DNA from: Deltaproteobacteria bacterium
GTDB taxonomy: Bacteria; Desulfobacterota; GWC2-55-46
Reading direction: 5' to 3'
Assembly (NCBI GenBank): GCA_016218095.1
Contig: JACREV010000205.1
Span: 1-13,879 of the forward strand
Length of the DNA stretch: 13,879 bases
A program made the translations under genes and the position numbers. Positions within the stretch are counted from its first letter, which is position 1; each line of letters begins with the position of its first letter. Below are positions 7,516 through 13,618 of this stretch, piece after piece. Under the pieces are notes generated by a model. That model had not been told where the DNA came from and did no database searches. It was given only the letters and a program-made list of their open reading frames with translations.

Positions 7516-7870
7516 CCCTCGCCGGGCGGGCAAAGTAGGGGCAATCGGCTGTGCACGGGAAGGCCAATAGGCCCCGATTTGTATCAGGCCGCGCGCCAAG
7601 GCGCCCCTCGCCGGGCGGGCAAAGTAGCAACAATCGGCTGTGCACAGGAAGGCCAATAGGCCCCGATTTGGATTTGGCCGCGCTCCAAGCGTCCCTCGCC
7701 GGACCGGGCAAAGTAGGGGCAATCGGCTGTGCACGGGAAGGCCCTTTAGGCCCCCGATTCAAGTTTGGCCGCGCGCCAAGCGCCCCTCGCCGGGCGGGCA
7801 AAGTAGCAACAATCGGCTGTGCACGGGAAGGCCAATAGGCCCGATTTGTATCAGGCCGCGCGCCCAAGCG
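7516..7870. repeat. Tandem array of four ~88-bp repeats between phosphorylase and antiporter genes
   Basis: Four head-to-tail units begin at CCCTCGCC: 7516-7604 (89 bp), 7605-7692 (88), 7693-7783 (91) and 7784-7870 (87). A truncated CCC of a fifth follows. Each unit has a common core: CAAAGTAG, then GGG or CAA, then CAATCGGCTGTGCAC, a GGCC-loop-GGCC hairpin, CCGATT, and a GGCCGCGC tail. AATCGG and CCGATT can form an outer stem enclosing the GGCC/GGCC stem. Units 1 and 3 share AAAGTAGGGGC, while units 2 and 4 share AAAGTAGCAAC, so the array may have grown by copying a two-unit block. Unit lengths are not multiples of three and reading frames break between units, so this is not a repeat protein. 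There are no unique spacers, so it is not CRISPR. The array starts 4 nt after the phosphorylase stop. Confidence 0.9.
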
Positions 7871-7907
7871 CCCTTTTGAACCCTTCGATCGGCCGCCAGC
7901 GACTGTA

Positions 7908-8990
7908 ATGTCCATACTCGACCTCGTCTCATTCATAGCAGGCCTTATCCTTCTCGTAGCCGGGGCCGAATCCCTCGTCCGCGGCGCCTCCCGCATCGCG
8001 GCCATAGCCGGGATCTCTCCGCTCGTAATAGGGCTCACCGTCGTCGCCTTCGGGACGAGCTCTCCTGAGACCGCCGTCAGCGTCTTCTCAAGCCTTAACG
8101 GGCAGGCCGACCTCTCGTTAGGCAATGTCGTCGGCTCGAACATCTTCAATGTCCTTCTGATACTCGGCGTGTCCGCAATGATAGCCCCCCTCGGTGTTTC
8201 GCCCCAACTCATAAAGTTCGATGTCCCCGTGATGATAGGCTCGTCCCTCCTCCTCATGGCCTTTGTGCAGGACGGGAACATAAGCCGGATGGAGGGGGTG
8301 GTACTCCTCTACGGGATACTCGCCTACACGATGATACTCGTATACAAGTCCAAAAAGGAGCCTCTGGCCATAAAGGAGGAGTACGCGAAGGAGTTCGGGT
8401 ACCGGAACGGACGCACCCCGTGGACGTGGGTTAAAAACGGCTTGTTCGTCGTCGGCGGGCTCGTCATCCTGGTATTCGGCTCGCGCCTTCTCGTCGACGG
8501 TGCGACGGTCGCGGCGAGGGCATTAGGCGTGAGCGAGCTCGTAATAGGCCTTACGATAATCGCGGCAGGGACGTCTCTGCCGGAGCTCGCCACATCGGTC
8601 ATCGCAAGCATAAGGGGCGAGCGGGACATCGCAGTCGGAAACATCGTAGGGTCGAACATATTCAATATCCTGGCCGTGCTCGGGCTCTCGAGCGTAGCCG
8701 TATCCGGCGGGGTCCCGGTATCAGGCGCGGTCCTCGGCGTGGACATCCCGGTAATGACCGCGATAGCGGCGGTCTGCCTCCCGGTATTCTATACCGGCAG
8801 AGAGATCTCGCGCTGGGAGGGGCTCCTCTTCCTCGGCTATTACGCCGCATACACCGCGTATCTCGTCCTGAGCTCGACAGGGCACGCAGGGCTTCCCGGC
8901 TTCGTCTTCGCGATGAACTCCGTCGCGCTCCCCTTGACGGCCGTCCTCATAATCATCTCCCTCATCCCCCATTTTAGGCGGAGAGCCTAA
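7908..8990 (+). CDS. Calcium/sodium antiporter, CaxA/YrbG family
   Basis: Inner-membrane cation exchanger of the Ca2+:cation antiporter (CaCA) superfamily, expected to expel Ca2+ in exchange for Na+. The 360-aa product has the two inverted alpha-repeats that define the family: GLTVVAFGTSSPE (E54) with GNVVGSNIFN at 72-81, and GLTIIAAGTSLPE (E226) with GNIVGSNIFN at 244-253. About ten hydrophobic segments are visible. A hydrophilic stretch (about 147-175) between the halves is the usual short cytoplasmic loop. The length is slightly above E. coli YrbG (~325 aa). The ATG at 7908 lies just before the family N-terminus, but no good Shine-Dalgarno precedes it. It may rely on read-through transcription from the phosphorylase gene across the repeat array, or on a promoter I do not recognise. 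A decayed repeat copy follows the stop. Confidence 0.95.
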   Translation: MSILDLVSFIAGLILLVAGAESLVRGASRIAAIAGISPLVIGLTVVAFGTSSPETAVSVFSSLNGQADLSLGNVVGSNIFNVLLILGVSAMIAPLGVSPQLIKFDVPVMIGSSLLLMAFVQDGNISRMEGVVLLYGILAYTMILVYKSKKEPLAIKEEYAKEFGYRNGRTPWTWVKNGLFVVGGLVILVFGSRLLVDGATVAARALGVSELVIGLTIIAAGTSLPELATSVIASIRGERDIAVGNIVGSNIFNILAVLGLSSVAVSGGVPVSGAVLGVDIPVMTAIAAVCLPVFYTGREISRWEGLLFLGYYAAYTAYLVLSSTGHAGLPGFVFAMNSVALPLTAVLIIISLIPHFRRRA

Positions 8991-8993
8991 GGG

Positions 8994-9056
8994 CTCGCCT
9001 TGACAAAGCAGGGGTAAGCGATAGGCTCTGAATAGGAAGACCGAAAGGAGGCGCTT
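8994..9056 (+). repeat. Probable decayed single copy of the ~88-bp repeat
   Basis: CTCGCC, CAAAG, AGGGG, GGCT and AGGAAG occur here in the same order and roughly the same spacing as in the units at 7516-7870. By eye about 70 percent of positions match over some 65 bp, allowing small gaps. The position aligned with the repeat's GGCC hairpin now carries AAGGAGG, the ribosome-binding site of the next gene. The similarity is suggestive rather than proven. Confidence 0.45.
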
Positions 9057-9416
9057 ATGCCAAAGATAGTCCATTTCGAGATACCGGCCGACGATGTGAA
9101 GAGGGCGAGGGAGTTCTATTCGAAGGTATTCGGGTGGGAGTTCAAGGAGATACCGGGGATGAACTACTGGCTCATATCCGTGGACGGGGGCGGCGCGTTG
9201 GGCGGCGGCCTCATGAAGAGGCAGGAGTCCGGGCAGAAGATAACCGATTACATAGAGGTCACTGACGTAGATAAATACCTTAAAGACATCGAGAGGCAGG
9301 GCGGTAAGGTCCTTGTCAACAAGATGGCGGTGCCGGGGACGGGCTGGTTCGCGATATGCACGGATACCGAGGGGAACCCGTTCGGGCTTTGGAAGGACGA
9401 CAAGAACGCCAAATAA
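9057..9416 (+). CDS. VOC family protein (glyoxalase/bleomycin resistance/dioxygenase fold)
   Basis: Small 119-aa cytoplasmic protein of the vicinal oxygen chelate superfamily, resembling the uncharacterised group annotated as related to lactoylglutathione lyase. Two beta-alpha-beta-beta-beta modules are recognisable: IVHFEIPADDVKRAREFYSK with FGWEF in the first half, and DYIEVTDVDKYLKDIERQGG with the closing DTEGNPFGLWK in the second. H6 in the first strand is a possible metal ligand. The glyoxalase I metal-site pattern is not complete enough to claim that reaction, so substrate and reaction are unknown. The start is well supported by AAGGAGG (9045-9051) 5 nt before the ATG. It is 66 nt downstream of the antiporter gene and may be co-transcribed with it. 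Confidence 0.9.
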   Translation: MPKIVHFEIPADDVKRAREFYSKVFGWEFKEIPGMNYWLISVDGGGALGGGLMKRQESGQKITDYIEVTDVDKYLKDIERQGGKVLVNKMAVPGTGWFAICTDTEGNPFGLWKDDKNAK

Positions 9417-9688
9417 GGGTGAGGAGCTATGTTGTAAAAAGAGTTTTTGCGCCCTGCCGGGCACTTTTGGGCATGGGATTTTCGTTACCTCCTCCCCCTC
9501 CCGCTCGGCGCGGCTCAAAAGTTCTTCGGAAGCTATTGAGGTTTTGGTAAACGAATCGTCTCGCTATGAACTTTGCCCGTCCGGTGAGGACCGCTCGCGC
9601 GCTGAGCGCAAGCGTCTAATCTCCCCCGGCGCGCTCGCCTCTGCCTTCCCTTATGCTTCGCTCACCCATGCCCTGGTTTTGTAAAAAC

Positions 9689-9706
9689 AAAAAGACCCTT
9701 TTTTTT
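9689..9706 (+). terminator. Possible weak terminator downstream of the VOC gene
   Basis: AAAAAG (9689-9694) can pair with CTTTTT (9698-9703) across ACC, and the T run continues to 9706. The stem is almost all A-T, so it is weak. It lies about 270 nt past the VOC stop, in the gap between converging genes. Confidence 0.25.
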
Positions 9707-9750
9707 GTTCTCTCTTAGTCTAATACCCGCAGCTTGCTACGTCTTTAAAT

Positions 9751-9788
9751 CCCCTCCCCCTTGATGGGGGAGGGTTAGGGTGGGGGTG
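9751..9788. repeat. Dispersed G/C-rich hairpin repeat, possibly serving as the pyk 3' end
   Basis: CCCTCCCCC (9752-9760) pairs perfectly with GGGGGAGGG (9766-9774) around TTGAT, followed by TTAGGGTGGGGGTG. On the minus strand this reads as the CACCC-CACCCTAACCCTC type of dispersed intergenic hairpin known from many bacterial genomes, which yields the spurious peptide PTLTLPHQGGG when translated. It lies about 40 nt beyond the pyruvate kinase stop. It could limit transcription or protect the mRNA 3' end, though no strong T tract follows on the minus strand. Confidence 0.8.
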
Positions 9789-9825
9789 AAAAAATTCGCT
9801 CGCTTTAGTTTGATGCTCTGAGTAC

Positions 9826-11286
9826 CTACTCCCCCTTGTCCTTCAAATACAGCTTGCACTCCTCGCTCCCTATCCAGTCTATCTTCATCATGTTGGTCGC
9901 GCCTCTCATCCCGACCTTCGTGCCGGATACTATGACGATGGTGTCCCCTAAGGAGGCTATCCCGTTGTCGAGTAGCGCCGCCTCCCCCCTGCATATCATC
10001 TCGTCGGTGTGCGAGCCGAACTCTATCGCGTAGGGCTCGACACCCCAGACGAGCGAGAGCTTCCTCCAGGTCTTCTCCAGAGGCGTGAAGGCGATAATGG
10101 GTGTGGAGGGCCTGAGCTTGGACAATAACCGTGCCGTCTCCCCGGTCTGCGTGAAGACGACGACGGCCTTGGGTTTGACCTCGTTCGAGGCCGCGTGCGC
10201 GGCAAAGGCGACGGCCTGGGCGAATGAGCCTGCAACGGCCTTTCTTCTAAGGAGGTGCTTATGAGCGAGCGCCGCCTCCTCTGCCTGCACGGCGATCTTG
10301 ACCATTATCTCGATGGCCTTTACCGGGTACTTGCCTACGGCCGTCTCCCCGGATAGCATGAGGGCGTCGGTGCCGTCGAATACCGCGTTCGCTACGTCCG
10401 ACGCCTCTGCCCTCGTCGGCCTCGGGTTGGTTATCATGGATTCGAGCATCTGGGTCGCCGTGATTACGAGCTTTCCCGCCTCGTTAGCGCGCGAGATGAG
10501 CTCTTTCTGGAGGACAGGTATCTCCTCCGCCGCGAGCTCGACGCCGAGGTCTCCCCTGGCTATCATTATGCCGTCCGCCTCGTCGAGGATCGCGTCGAGG
10601 GCCGCTATCGCCTCGGCCTTCTCTATTTTTGCGATCACCGGGATCTCCGCCCCGCCTGCCTTTAGACGATCTTTGAGGTCCGCGACGTCCGAGGCCTTTC
10701 TAACGAACGATAGAGCGATGTAGTCGACCCCGGCCTCTATTCCGAAAATGATGTCGGAGAGGTCCTTCTCGGACAAAGACGGCGCGCTTACTGCGACCCC
10801 TGGGAGGTTTATCCCCTTGTGCGCCTTTAGAAGCCCGCCGTATACGACCTCGCATTCGACCACAGGGCCGGCGACACCCGTCACGCGCGCCTCTATCAGG
10901 CCGTCGTCGAAGAGTATCTTGTCCCCGGGCCTTACATCCTTACCCAAGTCCTTGTAGGTCGTGGTGATGACAGAGGGGTCTTTCGTCGGCTCCGCGCTTA
11001 TGGATACCTTTTGGCCGGGCTTGAGCTCTATCGAGCCGCCCACGAGGTCGCCGACCCTTATCTTCGGCCCCTGCAGGTCCATGAGTATGCCGACCGGCGC
11101 GTTTAATTTTTTTGAGACGGCGCGGATGCGCTCTACGACCTCGCCGTGCACATCGAGCTCGCCGTGCGACAGGTTCAGCCGCAGCACGTTCGCCCCGGCC
11201 CGGATAAGCCCCTCTATCGCGTCCTCTGAGTAAGACGCGGGCCCGACGGTCGCTATTATCTTGGTTTTTCTCGGTTGTCTCTGCAT
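9826..11286 (-). CDS. pyk: Pyruvate kinase
   Basis: Final glycolytic step in the cytoplasm: phosphoenolpyruvate plus ADP to pyruvate plus ATP, with Mg2+. The product is 486 aa, near the usual 470-490. The N-terminal barrel begins at KTKIIATVGPAS (7-18) and continues with NVLRLNLSHG (33-42) and LMDLQGPKIR. The lid (B) domain covers about residues 75-165. Active-site signatures are VIAKIEKAEAI (catalytic K220, metal ligand E222), MIARGDLGVEL (D246) and ITATQMLESM (275-284). The C-terminal domain (about 345-486) ends without an extra phosphohistidine domain. The ATG at 11286 fits the family N-terminus; a TTG at 11289 immediately before it would add one residue. A promoter ends only 6 nt before the ATG, and no Shine-Dalgarno fits between. 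It is divergent from the MBL hydrolase gene. Confidence 0.97.
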   Translation of the reverse strand: MQRQPRKTKIIATVGPASYSEDAIEGLIRAGANVLRLNLSHGELDVHGEVVERIRAVSKKLNAPVGILMDLQGPKIRVGDLVGGSIELKPGQKVSISAEPTKDPSVITTTYKDLGKDVRPGDKILFDDGLIEARVTGVAGPVVECEVVYGGLLKAHKGINLPGVAVSAPSLSEKDLSDIIFGIEAGVDYIALSFVRKASDVADLKDRLKAGGAEIPVIAKIEKAEAIAALDAILDEADGIMIARGDLGVELAAEEIPVLQKELISRANEAGKLVITATQMLESMITNPRPTRAEASDVANAVFDGTDALMLSGETAVGKYPVKAIEIMVKIAVQAEEAALAHKHLLRRKAVAGSFAQAVAFAAHAASNEVKPKAVVVFTQTGETARLLSKLRPSTPIIAFTPLEKTWRKLSLVWGVEPYAIEFGSHTDEMICRGEAALLDNGIASLGDTIVIVSGTKVGMRGATNMMKIDWIGSEECKLYLKDKGE

Positions 11287-11292
11287 CAATTG

Positions 11293-11321
11293 ATATTATC
11301 CTTATGGGAAAGAGGTGTCAA
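11293..11321 (-). promoter_or_regulatory. Strong pyk promoter that implies a leaderless mRNA
   Basis: On the minus strand, a consensus TTGACA (11321-11316) and TAATAT (11298-11293) are separated by 17 nt. Only 6 nt (CAATTG) separate the -10 box from the pyk ATG at 11286. Transcription normally starts 5-9 nt past the -10 box, so the start should fall at or next to the ATG. Confidence 0.7.
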
Positions 11322-11375
11322 CATGGTACTCGGCGTACGGCCAGATTCAAATCCGATGACTTTGGTGTTAGTGGC

Positions 11376-11388
11376 GTCAACCATTGAC
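11376..11388. promoter_or_regulatory. Small inverted repeat between divergent promoters
   Basis: GTCAA (11376-11380), spacer CCA, TTGAC (11384-11388) form a dyad between the divergent pyk and MBL-hydrolase promoters. It may be an operator half-site pair, but with 5-bp arms it could be chance. Confidence 0.2.
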
Positions 11389-11405
11389 CGTCAGGCGAGG
11401 ATCTG

Positions 11406-11434
11406 TTGACAAACCGGGTTTTTGCGATTTTAAT
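11406..11434 (+). promoter_or_regulatory. Sigma70-type promoter of the MBL hydrolase gene
   Basis: TTGACA (11406-11411) and TTTAAT (11429-11434) are separated by 17 nt. A start near 11441 gives a leader of about 18 nt carrying the GAGG ribosome-binding site at 11448-11451. Confidence 0.6.
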
Positions 11435-11458
11435 TGGGTAAAGACTTGAGGCAACGGA

Positions 11459-12292
11459 ATGCGATTGGGCGACATCAAAATAGACCCGGTGAGCGACGGG
11501 TCTTTCCGGCTCGACGGCGGGGCTGTCTTCGGGGTCGTGCCGCGCGCCCTCTGGGAGAAGGAGAGGAGCCCCGACAAGGACAACAGGGTGCTCTTCGGGT
11601 TGAACCCCCTCCTCGTGAGGACGGAGACGGAGAACATCCTCGTAGAGACAGGGATAGGGGAGAAGGGCGACGAGAGGTTCAAGTCCGTCTACTGCGTGGA
11701 TAAGAATGAGACGCTCTCCAAATCGCTACGCGCCCTCGGCCTGACCGAATCCGACATAACGATAGTCATAAACACCCACCTCCACTTCGACCACGCGGGC
11801 GGCAATACCGCCGTAATCGACGGGGCCGTGACCCCGGCCTTCCCCAACGCGAGGTACTTCGTGCAAAGGGGGGAGTGGGAGGCGGCGACAAGGCCGAACG
11901 AGAGGACGCGCGCGAGCTACAGGGAGGAGGACTTCGCGCCCGTGATGGAGGCGGGGCAGATGAACCTCATAGAGGGCGACGGGGAGATAACGAAGGGGGT
12001 CTCGGTATTCAGGGCGCCGGGGCACAACAGGGACATACAACTCGTAAGGGTCGAGTCCGCCGGGGCCAAGGCGCTTTTTTTAAGCGACACCGTGCCTACG
12101 ACGACGCACCTCAAGTTGCCGTACATCATGGGTTACGACCTCTTCCCGATGGAGACGCTGAAGATAAAAAAGGAGCTCCTGAAAAGGGCCTCCGACGAGG
12201 GCTGGTTGCTTGTCTTCTGCCACGACCCCGAGACAGGGGCCGGGTACCTGAGGATCAAGGGAGAAGAGCAGGTATTCACGAAGGTATTTTAG
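11459..12292 (+). CDS. MBL-fold metallo-hydrolase
   Basis: Cytoplasmic hydrolase of the metallo-beta-lactamase superfamily, 277 aa with no signal peptide. Metal ligands are present in order: THLHFDHAGG (H107, H109, D111, H112), H189 in APGHNRD, the bridging D210 in LSDT, and H255 in FCHDPE near the end. This is the dinuclear zinc arrangement. The overall layout, with a long N-terminal strand region before HLHFDH and the ending CHDPETG, resembles the group that includes YtnP and other lactonase-like proteins. The substrate cannot be assigned from sequence, and I do not claim quorum-quenching activity. The start is supported by GAGG (11448-11451) 7 nt before the ATG and by its own promoter. It is divergent from pyruvate kinase and converges on the Nramp transporter gene. 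Confidence 0.92.
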   Translation: MRLGDIKIDPVSDGSFRLDGGAVFGVVPRALWEKERSPDKDNRVLFGLNPLLVRTETENILVETGIGEKGDERFKSVYCVDKNETLSKSLRALGLTESDITIVINTHLHFDHAGGNTAVIDGAVTPAFPNARYFVQRGEWEAATRPNERTRASYREEDFAPVMEAGQMNLIEGDGEITKGVSVFRAPGHNRDIQLVRVESAGAKALFLSDTVPTTTHLKLPYIMGYDLFPMETLKIKKELLKRASDEGWLLVFCHDPETGAGYLRIKGEEQVFTKVF

Positions 12293-12345
12293 CGGGCCGC
12301 TTAAAAAGCCGATGCTTCCTGTCCCAAAGCCCGTCTGGACCCCAT

Positions 12346-13617
12346 CTATCCTAATATCTTGAACTCCACCCCGAAGAAACTCAAGAGCAGTAAGATATTG
12401 AGCCCGATGATTATCGTCCCGCAGACGTAGAGGAGGAGGTTTTCGAACCTGCCGTTCGCGAACTCGCCCATTACCTTCCTCGACCGGGTAAGGACTATGA
12501 GAGGTATGATCGTGAGCGGGAGCTGCATGGAGAGTACGACCTGGCTCCAGATGAGAGTCTGGAAGGAGTCCTTCAGGACCATGATGAGGAGTATCGCCGG
12601 GATTGCCGTAAGGAGCACGCCCGTCCTGAACCATCTCTTCTGGGGGTCTATCTCCTTTCCGAGAAAGCCGGTAAAGACCGTGCCCCCGGCGAGGCAGGCG
12701 GTGATGGACGATGAGATCCCGGCGCATATGAGGGCGACGGCGAAGAGGATCTCCGCGAGGTCCCCGGCGAGGGGGCGGAGCGTGTCGGCGGCCTGGACTA
12801 CGTCCCTGACCAGCACGCCGTTCTTGAAAAAGACCGCCGCGGCCACTATTACCATCGCGCTGTTTATCATCCAGCCCGTGCCCATGGCAAGGAGGGTATC
12901 GAGAAACTCGTACCGGAGTAGCCGCCTCTTCCTCTCTTCGGTCTCCGCCGTCCAGTTCCTCTTCTGTATGACCTCGGAGTGGAGGTAGATGTTGTGCGGC
13001 ATTATGACCGCGCCGAGCATGCCCATGGCGATGAATATCTCGGCTGAGCTGATCTTGGGCACTACGGCCGCCTTTGCCGCCTCCCCCCAGTCCGGGCCGA
13101 CGATGTAGAGCTCGGCGAGGTAGCAAAAGCCGATGATGGACACGAAGGAGATGATGATGTGCTCTATCTGGTCGTACTTCTGGACCGTGACGAGATAGAG
13201 TATGAAAAAGCCCGATATGATCGCCGAGACCGAAAGGGGGAGCCCCGTGAGTATCTTAAGGCCTATGGCCGCTCCGAGGAACTCGGCAAGGGCTGTGGCC
13301 AGGCACGCGAGCATTATGGAGCCGCCGAGGACGACGTTCGTCTTCCTTGAAAAGTGGACCCTGCACGACTCGGCGAGGCACATGCCCTTTACTATACCTA
13401 AGTGGGCGGACATGTGCTGGAGGAAGATGAGCATGAGCGTCGATAAGGAAATGACCCAGAGGAGCGAGTAATTGAACTCGGACCCCCCGGCTATGTTCGT
13501 CGCCCAGTTGCCGGGGTCTATGAACCCGACGGTGACGAGGAAGCCGGGGCCGAGGTACCTCAATAGTTCGAGGTTCAGGAGCTTGAACCTCTTCGGGAGC
13601 CGGAGGAAGTTAGACAT
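12346..13617 (-). CDS. Nramp family divalent metal transporter
   Basis: Inner-membrane, proton-coupled importer of Mn2+/Fe2+-type divalent metals (NRAMP/SLC11 family). The 423-aa product has about 11 hydrophobic helices. The metal site is conserved: helix 1 carries DPGN (D34, N37) in GFIDPGNWATNIAGGSEFNY, and helix 6 carries A203-V-I-M206 followed by PHNIYLHS. A methionine at this position is typical of Mn/Fe transporters and is missing in the Mg-type relatives. A charged loop (about 215-232) follows helix 6. The ATG at 13617 lies one base after the TAG of the upstream gene (TAGAATG), which suggests an operon and translational coupling. No independent promoter or manganese riboswitch is visible upstream, so control probably lies outside the window. 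The gene ends 53 nt from the converging MBL hydrolase gene. Confidence 0.95.
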   Translation of the reverse strand: MSNFLRLPKRFKLLNLELLRYLGPGFLVTVGFIDPGNWATNIAGGSEFNYSLLWVISLSTLMLIFLQHMSAHLGIVKGMCLAESCRVHFSRKTNVVLGGSIMLACLATALAEFLGAAIGLKILTGLPLSVSAIISGFFILYLVTVQKYDQIEHIIISFVSIIGFCYLAELYIVGPDWGEAAKAAVVPKISSAEIFIAMGMLGAVIMPHNIYLHSEVIQKRNWTAETEERKRRLLRYEFLDTLLAMGTGWMINSAMVIVAAAVFFKNGVLVRDVVQAADTLRPLAGDLAEILFAVALICAGISSSITACLAGGTVFTGFLGKEIDPQKRWFRTGVLLTAIPAILLIMVLKDSFQTLIWSQVVLSMQLPLTIIPLIVLTRSRKVMGEFANGRFENLLLYVCGTIIIGLNILLLLSFFGVEFKILG

Positions 13618-13618
13618 T

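Larger units (their letters stand above)
9417..9825. other. Gene-free convergent spacer between VOC gene and pyruvate kinase
   Basis: I find no credible gene in these 409 bp. The frames that stay open have no ribosome-binding site and no recognisable protein. Contents are: a short GCCC/GGGC hairpin followed by ACTTTT (9451-9467); GGGCATGGG (9469-9477) and its exact inverted copy CCCATGCCC (9665-9673); a hairpin with arms CGCTcGCGC and GCGCaAGCG at 9592-9614 with one mismatch; a run of eight T (9699-9706) behind AAAAAGACCC; and the dispersed hairpin repeat at 9751-9788. Composition swings between AT-rich and GC-rich patches, unlike the flanking genes. Confidence 0.6.

Noticed and set aside
6772..7734. 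Long open frame on the minus strand (about 320 codons) across the phosphorylase gene and first repeats
   Set aside because: It is antisense to a clear phosphorylase, its protein is rich in R, V, L and H as expected of a shadow of GC-rich coding DNA, and it runs on into the repeat array.
7516..7870. CRISPR array
   Set aside because: Repeat units are contiguous ~88-bp copies with no unique spacers, and no cas genes are nearby.
7460..8281. Minus-strand open frame (about 273 codons) whose protein shows repeated motifs
   Set aside because: The apparent protein repeats are translations of the DNA repeat array. Unit lengths are not multiples of three, so the motif shifts frame between units, and the rest is antisense to the antiporter.
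9313..9684. Plus-strand frame of 123 codons overlapping the VOC gene end and the spacer
   Set aside because: It starts inside the VOC gene in another frame, has no ribosome-binding site, and its arginine/serine-rich product resembles nothing I know.
11459..12292. Naming the MBL hydrolase a quorum-quenching lactonase
   Set aside because: The HxHxDH site is shared by the whole superfamily, and nothing in the sequence or neighbourhood indicates an acyl-homoserine lactone substrate.
12291..12301. AGCGGGCCGCT palindrome at the end of the MBL hydrolase gene as a shared terminator
   Set aside because: It would leave a one-base loop or only a 4-bp stem, and no T tract follows on either strand.
12080..13126. 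Minus-strand open frame (about 348 codons)
   Set aside because: It overlaps the Nramp gene in another frame and the MBL hydrolase in antisense. Its composition is that of a shadow frame.
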